In this document: positions 43,088 through 50,489 of the stretch, in pieces
How the letters are laid out: every line of letters starts with the position of its first letter
How positions within the stretch are numbered: the stretch's first letter is position 1
Assembly (NCBI RefSeq): GCF_016458235.1
Contig: NZ_JAEMHK010000001.1
Span: forward strand, 1 to 64,000
Source of the DNA: Geomonas propionica
GTDB taxonomy: Bacteria; Desulfobacterota; Desulfuromonadia; Geobacterales; Geobacteraceae
DNA length: 64,000 nt
Reading direction: 5' to 3'
Position numbers and translations under genes: made by a program
Notes under the pieces: generated by a model
The model's input: only the letters and a program-made list of their open reading frames with translations
Told to the model about the DNA's origin: nothing
Databases searched by the model: none

Positions 43088-43484
43088 TTCACTTCCAGTA
43101 GGTTAACTAGGTGAACAACATTTGTGCAATGATAGGCTTAGTTGTTGCGGCTGAAAATGAGCCCAAGGCAGGTAAATTTACCACGACCAGCCCTTTAACG
43201 ACACTGGAATTATGGCGATGCTTTGTCGGCAGTATCTGCGCCGGGCTTTACGCAACCCTCAAGAATTTCAATGAAAACGAATAACACATAGTAAGGCTTT
43301 AATAAAGCAGATTCCCCTAGCCCCCCTCCGAAAGAACCTCCTTTACCTCACGCAGAGACTCAAAGTCGCAAGAGGCCGAGGCGATTCCTGGGTATTAGTT
43401 GGATTAACGGCGATCCACTCACGGGAGTGGGAGGTTCGTTTACCACTATCCTCAGCGAGATTAGCCAAAACCATGTGGTGCTTA

Positions 43485-43776
43485 CACTATTTATAATGGA
43501 ACAGTGAAATCTCGAGCTCGATTTCCACAAATTCCATCGCAATAGTGCATAGTCAGTCCAAGATTTCACTATTTCAAATGGAATAGTGCAATCTTGGGTC
43601 GGAATTGCACTATTCGGTTTGAAATTTCAGTATTTTCTCCCAAGATCTCACTATTCCAAACGGAATTGCACTATTTCCATCAGGATTGCACTATTTCAGT
43701 TGGAATAGTGAGATCTCGAGTGGGATTTGCGCTATTCGAAATGAAATTAGAAAATTTCGGATGAAATAGCACTATT
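43485..43776. repeat. array of CACTATT/AATAGTG palindromes
   Basis: In about 290 bp the heptamer CACTATT occurs at 43485, 43567, 43608, 43649, 43669, 43689 and 43770, its complement AATAGTG at 43541, 43582 and 43704, and near-matches at 43500, 43628 and 43730. Several pairs face each other across 6-8 nt, as in CACTATTTCAAATGGAATAGTG at 43567-43588. The flanks also mirror each other (CCAAGATTT and AATCTTGG; AGATCTCGAG). Spacing is irregular, unlike CRISPR. Confidence 0.8.
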
Positions 43777-43958
43777 CTGGTCCCGGCTGTGGAATTCCGG
43801 CGGGAAGAGGTCCAACCCAAGCGGGTCGAGCGGCAGGAAACCCGTGTGGGTGCGGACAGGGGCGGCTGGGTGTCAAAGCGGCCGTGAGGATAGTGGGATT
43901 CGGGCTGGGATTCATTTCGTGGGGTAAAAGGCGGGATGTTCGGGGGATGAAAGAGCAA

Positions 43959-43986
43959 AGCCGGCTGCATTGCGGTGCAGCCGGCT
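43959..43986 (-). terminator. hairpin after the FnIII-like gene
   Basis: AGCCGGCTGCA-TTGCGG-TGCAGCCGGCT, a perfect 11-bp stem. On the minus strand it is followed by TTGCTCTTTC, a weak U-tract. Confidence 0.6.
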
Positions 43987-44011
43987 GGTGTAACGTGTGA
44001 TCAAAAACCAC

Positions 44012-44043
44012 TCCCCCCTGTCCCCCCTTCGCAAAGTGGGGAA
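44012..44043. repeat. dispersed G-rich palindrome, family A (reverse)
   Basis: CCCCCCTGTCCCCCCTTCGC then AAAGTGGGG, the reverse orientation of the copies near 4991 and 14604. Confidence 0.7.
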
Positions 44044-44124
44044 CCTGGTTGTTCTGCAGCGCTTCGTGAGTGAAGACTCTGCGCTTCCTGGGGTTACCTT
44101 CCCAAAGGGGAACTGGTCTTTGCT

Positions 44125-44775
44125 TTAGATGATGATCAATTCCTTCACCTCCGACCAAGGCCCGACTCCCGCATCGGTCATCAGCCGTGCCCTGAAGTAG
44201 GCCCGGCGTGCCGGATCCAATCCTTCTACGGTGAAGTGACAGTAATGGGAAATCTTCAGCGGTTGCCACGATTCTGCCAAGGCCGGATCGCCATAACAGA
44301 CCTTTAATTCGACACTCCCCTTCCCTTCCCAACTGCTGACGTAGATTTTTATAGTTCCGGACTTGTCGCCATGACTGACCTTGAACTTGTTGAACTGCTT
44401 GGGCAGCTTCACGGCGGTGGTCCGGGGCGCTTTTTGATGTCTGTTCACAGGAACGCCGTCGAGGTGGCTGGGATCGTTATTATGGGTCGCGTACATGACC
44501 ACATACTGGCAGGAGAACTTTATGGACTGGATCATCTTTTCGCGCTTCTCAAGCCTTTGGGGCTCTTTCGATGGATCCTGCCTTGCCGCATTCGATGCCT
44601 GTTTGACCTGCTGGGAGTCATCCCTGAGCATGCCCGGGCCAGGAATACATTTCGGAACGTCCTGCTCCTTGTAGGCTGCGTGTCCCTCCAGATGGTCTGC
44701 CAGCGTTTCACCGCATAGCGCCAGATCTCCGTCAGAAAGTTCCTTTAGGCCTGCAATGTCGAAAGGTTCGCTCAT
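44125..44775 (-). CDS. fibronectin-III-like protein of unknown function
   Basis: A 216-residue soluble protein. Residues 1-110 are helical and charged; the C-terminal part (about 130-216) looks like one fibronectin type III domain (HYCHFTVEGLDPARRAYFRA, then LMTDAGVGPWSEVKEL). There is no signal peptide. Such single FnIII proteins occur near bacterial toxin or secretion loci but the role here is unknown. GGAGG lies 5 nt before the ATG at 44775. It lies between the palindrome array and the HTH operon and is separated from the latter by about 215 bp. Confidence 0.7.
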   Translation of the reverse strand: MSEPFDIAGLKELSDGDLALCGETLADHLEGHAAYKEQDVPKCIPGPGMLRDDSQQVKQASNAARQDPSKEPQRLEKREKMIQSIKFSCQYVVMYATHNNDPSHLDGVPVNRHQKAPRTTAVKLPKQFNKFKVSHGDKSGTIKIYVSSWEGKGSVELKVCYGDPALAESWQPLKISHYCHFTVEGLDPARRAYFRARLMTDAGVGPWSEVKELIII

Positions 44776-44989
44776 CGTCGCCTCCATTTTTGTGCATAGT
44801 GGGTGGGTATAACTATTAAAGCACGCCAATCCAGTTGTCAAGGAAGCCGCTAAGATTTTTCCTTACCGGGTACATCCTTTTGGCGTGAGTTCGGAGTTAT
44901 GGTGGGCTTCGACGGTGCACTTGGGGTGGGAATTACCGAAAGATGGGCCCAGAGGGGGGGGGAAGATGGGCCTTTATACGGAGGGGGGG

Positions 44990-45238
44990 CTATAGAAAAA
45001 CGCGGTAATCTATATTGAGGACGTCAGCGAGCCTTCTGGCGGTTTCCTTGCCTATCGGACGTTTGCCGTTCTCCATTTCGCTGATGTGGTGTTGCGCTAT
45101 ACCCGTCAATTCTGCCAACTGCTTTTGCGCCAGTCCCTCTTTGCCCCGAGCACCACGGATGGCTACTCCGCCGCTGTTCCATGCCAGCTCAGGTGACACT
45201 TCCTCGGGGGTATAGGCAGGTTGTGTATTGTGCATCAT
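44990..45238 (-). CDS. XRE-family HTH regulator, last gene of the DUF4160 operon
   Basis: An 82-residue HTH protein. The XRE domain (about 30-80) is clear: GLAQKQLAELTGIAQHHISE then MENGKRPIGKETARRLADVL. It is the probable antitoxin or autoregulator of the operon. Its ATG overlaps the stop of the small ORF upstream by 4 nt (ATGA), so translation is coupled. Confidence 0.88.
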   Translation of the reverse strand: MMHNTQPAYTPEEVSPELAWNSGGVAIRGARGKEGLAQKQLAELTGIAQHHISEMENGKRPIGKETARRLADVLNIDYRVFL

Positions 45239-45390
45239 TCATTACTCCAGTCCGCCACTTCGGCAACTTCCTCAAGATCTTCCAGATTGTGACGGCCTTG
45301 GAATACCAGGCGAGATTGCCTCTGGCATTCTGCTTCCAAATCAGGGATGGCTTCGGGCTCCAGGTACTCGCATTCTCCAGCGTGGCTCAT
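45235..45390 (-). CDS. 51-residue acidic protein in the DUF4160 operon
   Basis: A small frame starting MSHAGECEYLEPEAIPDLEA, acidic and largely helical, ending in EEVAEVADWSNE. It overlaps the DUF2442 stop by 4 nt (ATGA) and the HTH start by 4 nt, and GAGG lies ahead of its ATG. This tight coupling on both sides is strong evidence that it is translated. I do not recognise the family. Confidence 0.7.
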   Translation of the reverse strand: MSHAGECEYLEPEAIPDLEAECQRQSRLVFQGRHNLEDLEEVAEVADWSNE

Positions 45391-45632
45391 GGATCCACCT
45401 CTGGCTGGAGGCCAGCCAAAAGCGTTTCGGGAGCGATATCCTGCTCGTTGGGCCAGGTCACGGCACCGAGAAAGATACCTACCTTGTTGAAATATGTCAC
45501 ATCCTTCAGCTCTTGGAAAACGCCATGCTCCAGATATGGCTTCACGTCGAAGACGCCCTTGCGTCCGTCCTCAATTTCGACATAAATGCGGTAATCGGGC
45601 ATCGCTTTTACGACTTTCACATCCCAGTACAT
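45387..45632 (-). CDS. DUF2442 protein
   Basis: An 81-residue protein with the DUF2442 pattern: DVKVVKAMPDYRIYVEIEDG, then RKGVFDVKPYLE and GVFQELKD, ending GAVTWPNEQDIAPETLL. DUF2442 is nearly always beside DUF4160 and is thought to act as a pair with it, possibly toxin-antitoxin-like. The ATG follows AGGAAAAG. It starts 7 bp after the DUF4160 stop. Confidence 0.88.
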   Translation of the reverse strand: MYWDVKVVKAMPDYRIYVEIEDGRKGVFDVKPYLEHGVFQELKDVTYFNKVGIFLGAVTWPNEQDIAPETLLAGLQPEVDP

Positions 45633-45639
45633 CTTTTCC

Positions 45640-45906
45640 TCACAAAGGCTTAATTTTGTATGGGTTCTCTCCTTGAGCAGCAAGAGCCCAGTCCGCCTGC
45701 AATTCTTCACGATGGAGTTCTAGCCAGGCCAGAACTAGCCTAAATTGTTTTCGTGGGAGTTGTCCAGCCAAAACTTTTCCATCTTCGATACTTATGGAAG
45801 CCTCATGTTCTGCGTATCTAGCGTGGAAGTGAGGTAGGCTGTGGTGATGGTTGTCGAGCAGGTACATTCTAATGATTATGCCGTAGAACATGGAAATAAC
45901 CGGCAT
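45640..45906 (-). CDS. DUF4160 protein
   Basis: An 88-residue protein with the family's His-rich core YLLDNHHHSLPHFHARYAEH and an ISIEDGKVLAGQLP strand, then a helical end (KQFRLVLAWLELHREELQAD). The conserved PHFHARY suggests a metal or nucleic-acid site. First gene of a four-gene operon. GGAGG lies 4 nt before the ATG. Confidence 0.9.
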   Translation of the reverse strand: MPVISMFYGIIIRMYLLDNHHHSLPHFHARYAEHEASISIEDGKVLAGQLPRKQFRLVLAWLELHREELQADWALAAQGENPYKIKPL

Positions 45907-45970
45907 TGCGCCTCCAAGGGGCCTACCAGAGCATTCACTGGATGCCTCTACAGCTCATGGTGATATCTCG

Positions 45971-46450
45971 TCACCTGTGCGGGTCGCGTTCCGTTGTTCT
46001 GGTGTACGTTCCGGAATAGGAATCTCCAACCCATGCATAGGACTTATTGTTTTTCAGCCGGAACCCATACCACTTCACCTTGATCTTTCCGTGCTTTACG
46101 TCGGAAACATCTACCACTGCCAAGGGCTTGTGCTTATCGAAACGATTCCAAGGCAAGCTTGCCCCACCAACGCCAACCTCAATTACGTCTCCAAATACCA
46201 CATCAACCTGGTTTAGCTTGGCATTGAGCTGATAGAAGACCGTTATGTACACTTGGTTCGACTCAACGCAAAATGGTTGCGGCTTACCTTCCGGCTGAAT
46301 GTCTATGCACTCTCCGCAAAGGCATTCTACCGAGTTAGCTCCAGCCTTTACCCATTTGCCCGAAATTTCTTTTGCTGTAACGCCTGCATTAGCCGCATTT
46401 GCCGCCCCCAGAAGAATTACCACCACGATTTGTTTGACCCAATTTCTCAT
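45971..46450 (-). CDS. periplasmic protein, probable immunity to the lysozyme-like effector
   Basis: A 159-residue exported protein. The signal peptide is clear (VKQIVVVILLGAANAANA), followed by a Cys cluster (SVECLCGECIDI) and a beta-rich body (NQVDVVFGDVIEVGVGGA, then KVKWYGFRLKNN). It has no enzyme motif. Its ATG overlaps the stop of the muramidase gene by 4 nt. A periplasmic partner placed directly after a peptidoglycan hydrolase fits an immunity protein; this is inference from context. GGAG lies 7 nt before the ATG. Confidence 0.7.
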   Translation of the reverse strand: MRNWVKQIVVVILLGAANAANAGVTAKEISGKWVKAGANSVECLCGECIDIQPEGKPQPFCVESNQVYITVFYQLNAKLNQVDVVFGDVIEVGVGGASLPWNRFDKHKPLAVVDVSDVKHGKIKVKWYGFRLKNNKSYAWVGDSYSGTYTRTTERDPHR

Positions 46451-47145
46451 CGTTGACTCCACCTTGTTAGGCTCCTTGTATAAACCTCAAGCAATTCCTT
46501 CATTGTTCGTGTTGGCTGGCCATATGGGGATCCTGGTAGGCTTGCCCACTCTCTATTCCCATTGCGTATGGCTTGCTCAACAGCTCCAGCCAGTAGGGGC
46601 TTCAACATATTCCTTCTCTTGAAGAGCTTTACTGCCGCTTCATCCTGAGACTTCGGAGAGAAATCCGGCATGTTCAATCCACTCCAGGTGCTATGAAGGA
46701 ATTGGTATCTGCCTGCAGCTGTGCTTTTCAGTGATTTGCTGAGGGTAACAATGACGTTGGGATGCTTCCCGAAATCAGTGATAGGTTGACTCCCCTTCCC
46801 CTTTACCATGGTGTTGTAACCTGCACCTTCTGCGTGCGCGACTACATCCAGCAAAGCTTTTACGCGAGGATCTTTTACTAACTCCTCTTCAGAAGACAAT
46901 TCATTTACTGGCTTCGGCTGACGACTTCTGGCAGCACTCGCACCACCTAGGCCAGCCACATTTCCACTCAATTGTTTTATATTTGGATCACCATGATCCT
47001 TCATCCCAAGTGGACCGGGTGTGTCGCCGACAAATGATCTTGGCGAGTCTGGTGAGGCAGCATCGTTGTGGCCGAGGGGGCCGGGGGTGAGGGAGGGGCG
47101 CTGGAAGGGGTCGCGACGGAGGTGCAATTGACGGGAGTTGGCCAT
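46447..47145 (-). CDS. lambda-lysozyme-like (GH104) muramidase with TPGPLG N-terminus
   Basis: A 232-residue protein. Residues about 90-232 closely follow phage lambda R endolysin: AHAEGAGYNTM with likely catalytic Glu106, KSTAAGRYQFL, DFSPKSQDEAAV and EWASLPGSPYGQPT. The N-terminal 90 residues are a disordered linker with two TPGPLG motifs (20-25 and 42-47), not found in phage endolysins. There is no signal peptide, so delivery needs a secretion machine or a phage-type holin. AGGAGG precedes the ATG. The next gene overlaps its stop. Confidence 0.88.
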   Translation of the reverse strand: MANSRQLHLRRDPFQRPSLTPGPLGHNDAASPDSPRSFVGDTPGPLGMKDHGDPNIKQLSGNVAGLGGASAARSRQPKPVNELSSEEELVKDPRVKALLDVVAHAEGAGYNTMVKGKGSQPITDFGKHPNVIVTLSKSLKSTAAGRYQFLHSTWSGLNMPDFSPKSQDEAAVKLFKRRNMLKPLLAGAVEQAIRNGNREWASLPGSPYGQPTRTMKELLEVYTRSLTRWSQR

Positions 47146-47245
47146 CTTGGAACCTCCTGTGGGAGGGTGCGTGAAGATGGAAATGTACCAAGGGGGGAAC
47201 GGGTGTCAAACGGGGTGAGGCGGGATTGGTGGGTGGATCAAAGGC

Positions 47246-47285
47246 AAATCCCCCCTGTCCCTCCTCCGGGGGAGGGGGCTCCCCG
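47246..47285. repeat. mixed family A/B palindrome
   Basis: AAATCCCCCCTGTCCCTCCT followed by CCGGGGGAGGGGG. It has the left arm of family A and the right arm of family B. Confidence 0.65.
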
Positions 47286-47337
47286 ACCTCAGCCCCCCGC
47301 CACTCTGCCCACTCCCAATCCGGCAGCTCCGCTACCT

Positions 47338-47396
47338 CCGCTGGCTCCCATAAATCCCATCATTCTCATTGCTCCCATAACTCCCATAATTCCGCC
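47338..47396. repeat. short tandem repeat CTCCCATAA
   Basis: CTCCCATAA-like units (at 47346, 47372, 47382 and variants) repeat about every 9-12 nt with CATTCTCATTG in between. It lies in the gap before the SRPBCC gene and is non-coding. Confidence 0.65.
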
Positions 47397-47498
47397 CTCC
47401 CCCGTTGCAAACCAACCGGCTTATGTTAGTTTGTTCTAATTCAAAAAACCGGACCTTAATAAGAGCGAGCGGCAACAGCTTCCAAGGGAGGATCAGGC

Positions 47499-48227
47499 AT
47501 GGAACCGAGTGAAACCGAACGCGGCCAGTCGAGAGAATGGCGAAGAGACAGGCGTGTCAATGTAGGTCCCGCCGAGAGGAAGGCGTCCGTCGTCGGCGGT
47601 GCCGCCCTGGCGGTGTCGGGGCTGAGATGCATCAGCAAGAGGAATTACGCCTCGGGGCTGGCGATGATGATCGCGGGAGGAATGTTCCTGTACCGGGGCC
47701 AAACCGGGCACTGCGGCATCTACGACGCAATGGGGGTCGACACCGTGCACACACACAACTCTGCCTTGACCATTACCAAGGCGGTCACCATCGGCCTGCC
47801 GCCACAGGAGGTTTACGAATTCTGGCGCAACCTGGAGAACCTGCCCCGTTTCATGAGGCACCTGGAGTCGGTGCAGGTGACCGGCGCGCGCACCTCGCAC
47901 TGGAAGGCGGTCGGCCCGGGCGGCATCAGCGCGGAATGGGACGCCGAGATGATGGAGGACATGCCGGGCCAGCAGATCAGCTGGCATTCGGTAGGCGAAG
48001 CGGACGTGCCCAACAAGGGAAGCGTGGAGTTCAAGGAGGCGCCGGGACACCGCGGCACTGAGGTGAAGGTCACCATCGACTACTACCCCCCCGGCGGTGG
48101 CGCGGGGAAGGTGGCGGCCAAGCTCGCCCAGGGGATCAACGCGCAGCAACTCGAGGAAGATCTCAAGAGGCTCAAGCAGATCCTTGAAGTGGGAGAGGAA
48201 ACCACGGCCCGGCGGACGGTCGCATAA
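47499..48227 (+). CDS. DUF2892-SRPBCC (cyclase/dehydrase-like) protein
   Basis: A 242-residue protein. Residues about 25-75 contain two short hydrophobic segments of the YgaP/DUF2892 type (KASVVGGAALAVSGLRCISK and ASGLAMMIAGGMFLYRG). Residues about 95-225 are an SRPBCC/START-like domain (AVTIGLPPQEVYEFWRNLEN, LPRFMRHLESV, and ISWHSVGEADVPNKGSVEF), which binds lipids or polyketides. It begins a plus-strand run with a Zn-dehydrogenase 40 bp later; this set of genes recurs in stress regions. AAGGGAGGATC precedes the ATG. Confidence 0.85.
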   Translation: MEPSETERGQSREWRRDRRVNVGPAERKASVVGGAALAVSGLRCISKRNYASGLAMMIAGGMFLYRGQTGHCGIYDAMGVDTVHTHNSALTITKAVTIGLPPQEVYEFWRNLENLPRFMRHLESVQVTGARTSHWKAVGPGGISAEWDAEMMEDMPGQQISWHSVGEADVPNKGSVEFKEAPGHRGTEVKVTIDYYPPGGGAGKVAAKLAQGINAQQLEEDLKRLKQILEVGEETTARRTVA

Positions 48228-48267
48228 ATCGCTATCCCGCCGGAGACGCGGCGGACAAGGGGGGTAT

Positions 48268-49488
48268 ATGAGGGCGGTATGCTGGCACGGCAAGCACGAC
48301 GTGCGGGTGGACGAGGTAGCGGACCCGCAAATCGTCAGCAAGGGAGATGTCATCGTGAAGGTCGGGCTCACCTGCATCTGCGGCTCAGACCTGCACCTGT
48401 ATAACGGTTACGTCCCCACCATGAAGAAAGGGGACATCATGGGGCACGAGTTCGTCGGCGAGATCGTCGAGACCGGGAGCGGCGTCACCCGCTTCCATAT
48501 CGGCGACCGGGTCATCGTTCCCTTCCCGATATCCTGCGGCGTCTGTTGGTACTGCAAGCACGAACTCTGGTCGCTGTGCGACAACTCCAATCCCAACTCC
48601 TGGATGCTCGAGCACCTCTACGGCGACACCGGCGGCGGCATCTTCGGCTATTCGCACATGTACGGCGGCTTCTCCGGCGGCCAGGCCGAGTACGTGCGGG
48701 TCCCTTTCGCGGACGTCGGGCTGGAAAAGATCCCTGATGGGATCCCCTACGAACAGGTGGTGCTCCTGACCGACATCTGCCCGACCGGCTACCAGGCCGC
48801 CGACAACTGCAATATAAACCCCGGCGATACCGTCGCCGTCTGGGGGTGCGGCCCGGTCGGTCTGATGGCCATGATGTCGGCGCGCCACCTCGGTGCCGAG
48901 CGGGTGATCGGCATTGACCGCTTCCCGGACCGTCTGCAGATGGCGCACTCCCAATGCCGCGCAGAGGTACTCAACTATGAGGAAGTGGATGTGGCGGAAG
49001 CGCTGCAGAACATGACTGGCGGACGCGGCCCTGACTCCTGCATCGATGCGGTGGGGCTGGAGGCGGTCGGAACCGGCATCGAGGGGATTTACGATTCGGT
49101 GAAGCAGACCCTCCGGCTGGTAACGGATCGTGCCTCGGCGTTGCGCCAACTGACCAAGGCGTGCCGCAAGGGGGGGACGCTCTCCATCGTCGGGGTCTAC
49201 AGCGGCTTTATCGACAAGTTCCCCATGGGCGCCATCTTCGCCAAGGGGCTGACGCTACATGCAGGGCAGGCCCACGTACACAAGTACCTGCCGCATCTGG
49301 TCAAACTGGTCGCCGAACAGCAACTGAACCCGTCGTCGATCATCACGCACCGCCTGTCGCTCGATCAGGCGCCCGGCGCCTACAAGACCTTCCTAAACAA
49401 GCAGGATTCCTGCATTAAAATCGTGCTGAACCCTCAGGAGTCGGCCAGTGCCGCCAGGCCGGGTTCGCAGGACGCGGGAGCAGTCTAA
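48268..49488 (+). CDS. zinc-dependent alcohol dehydrogenase (MDR family)
   Basis: A 406-residue medium-chain dehydrogenase. The catalytic-zinc site reads TCICGSDLH and GHEFVGEI, the structural zinc lobe CGVCWYCKHELWSLC, and the Rossmann fold AVWGCGPVGLMAMMSARHLG. An insert near 115-140 (MLEHLYGDTGGGIFGYSHMY) is typical of the formaldehyde-dehydrogenase-like subgroup that holds NAD tightly. Substrate unknown, perhaps glutathione-independent aldehyde dismutation. The ATG follows AAGGGGGG. Co-transcription with the SRPBCC gene is likely. Confidence 0.9.
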   Translation: MRAVCWHGKHDVRVDEVADPQIVSKGDVIVKVGLTCICGSDLHLYNGYVPTMKKGDIMGHEFVGEIVETGSGVTRFHIGDRVIVPFPISCGVCWYCKHELWSLCDNSNPNSWMLEHLYGDTGGGIFGYSHMYGGFSGGQAEYVRVPFADVGLEKIPDGIPYEQVVLLTDICPTGYQAADNCNINPGDTVAVWGCGPVGLMAMMSARHLGAERVIGIDRFPDRLQMAHSQCRAEVLNYEEVDVAEALQNMTGGRGPDSCIDAVGLEAVGTGIEGIYDSVKQTLRLVTDRASALRQLTKACRKGGTLSIVGVYSGFIDKFPMGAIFAKGLTLHAGQAHVHKYLPHLVKLVAEQQLNPSSIITHRLSLDQAPGAYKTFLNKQDSCIKIVLNPQESASAARPGSQDAGAV

Positions 49489-49536
49489 GCTCCGTCCGCA
49501 ACCCCACATGGCGTGCCGCCATAGAGGAGGTAACAG

Positions 49537-50397
49537 ATGACCCCGCAAGAGGAGAAGCCCTTCCCGCGCCAGCGCCAGGAGCAGCCGGCCAGTGAAGCGG
49601 AAATGACCCCCAGGCCGGATAGCGGTGAGTTCGAATACCGCGGTTCGTCGCGGCTGCAGGGGAAAACCGCCCTTATCACCGGGGGCGACAGCGGTATCGG
49701 CCGCGCGGTCGCCATCGCCTACGCACGCGAGGGGGCCAACATCGCCTTCGCCTATCTCGAAGAGGACCAGGATGCCCGGGAGACCCGGGACATCGTGGAA
49801 CGGGAGGGGGTGCGCTGCCTCGCCTTCCGCGGCGATGTGGGGCAGGAGCAGTTCTGCATCGACATCGTCGGCAAGACCGTGGCCGCCTTCGGCAAGCTGG
49901 ACATCGTGGTGAATAATGCCGCCGAACAGCACTACCGCGAGAGCCTGGAGCAGATCTCCGCGGAACAGCTGGAGCGTACCTTCCGCACCAACATCTTTTC
50001 CTACTTCTTCCTGACCAAGGCGGCGCTCAAGCACCTGCAAGAAGGTTCCCGCATCATCAACACCACCTCGGTGACCGCCTTCAAAGGGAGCCCAATGCTG
50101 CTCGACTACTCCTCGACCAAGGGGGCCATCGTCGCCTTCACCCGTTCGCTCGCCCTCTCCCTGGCGGAGAAGGGGATCCTGGTCAACGCCGTCGCTCCGG
50201 GCCCGATCTGGACGCCGCTTATCCCCGGCACCTTCCCAGAGGAAAAGACCGAGAAGTTCGGCACTGACGTGCCGCTTAAGCGTGCCGGGCAGCCGGTGGA
50301 GGTGGCCTACAGTTACGTCTTTCTCGCCTCCGAGGGGGGCTCCTACATGACCGGCCAGATCCTGCACCCCAACGGCGGCACCATCGTCGGCGGCTAG
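49537..50397 (+). CDS. short-chain dehydrogenase, YhxC/YdaD-like
   Basis: A 286-residue SDR with the long N-terminal extension (PFPRQRQEQPASE) of the general-stress group. The NAD(P) site is ALITGGDSGIGRAVAIA, the NNAA segment is intact, and the catalytic Ser-Tyr-Lys are in NTTSVTAF and DYSSTKGAIV. The end GQILHPNGGTIVGG is the family standard. It would reduce an unknown carbonyl. GAGGAGG lies upstream of the ATG; it begins 48 bp after the Zn-dehydrogenase gene. Confidence 0.92.
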   Translation: MTPQEEKPFPRQRQEQPASEAEMTPRPDSGEFEYRGSSRLQGKTALITGGDSGIGRAVAIAYAREGANIAFAYLEEDQDARETRDIVEREGVRCLAFRGDVGQEQFCIDIVGKTVAAFGKLDIVVNNAAEQHYRESLEQISAEQLERTFRTNIFSYFFLTKAALKHLQEGSRIINTTSVTAFKGSPMLLDYSSTKGAIVAFTRSLALSLAEKGILVNAVAPGPIWTPLIPGTFPEEKTEKFGTDVPLKRAGQPVEVAYSYVFLASEGGSYMTGQILHPNGGTIVGG

Positions 50398-50428
50398 CAA
50401 AGCCCCAATCAATTGCAAAAGTTGCCCT

Positions 50429-50458
50429 TGTCCCCCCTCCCCCTTGCGGGAGGGGGGG
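50429..50458. repeat. dispersed C/G palindrome, family B
   Basis: CCCCCCTCCCCCTTGCGGGA then GGGGGGGC, a simple hairpin between the two SDR genes. Confidence 0.7.
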
Positions 50459-50489
50459 CAGTCCCGAAAGAGCCTAGAAAGGAGCATCC

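Larger units (their letters stand above)
43088..44124. other. gene-free region with palindrome array
   Basis: Just over 1 kb between the methyltransferase and the FnIII-like gene. 43088-43480 is AT-rich, probably with the methyltransferase promoter; a short degenerate stretch around 43360-43500 has no recognisable product. 43485-43776 is the CACTATT array, 43959-43986 a hairpin and 44012-44043 a family A repeat. No gene is supported. Confidence 0.55.

Noticed and set aside
43485-43776. CRISPR array
   Set aside because: The repeats are short, palindromic, unevenly spaced and in both orientations; there are no unique spacers of constant length and no cas genes.
46447-47145. prophage lysis gene
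   Set aside because: Although the domain resembles lambda endolysin, no holin, spanin, tail or other phage genes are nearby and the N-terminal linker is not phage-like.
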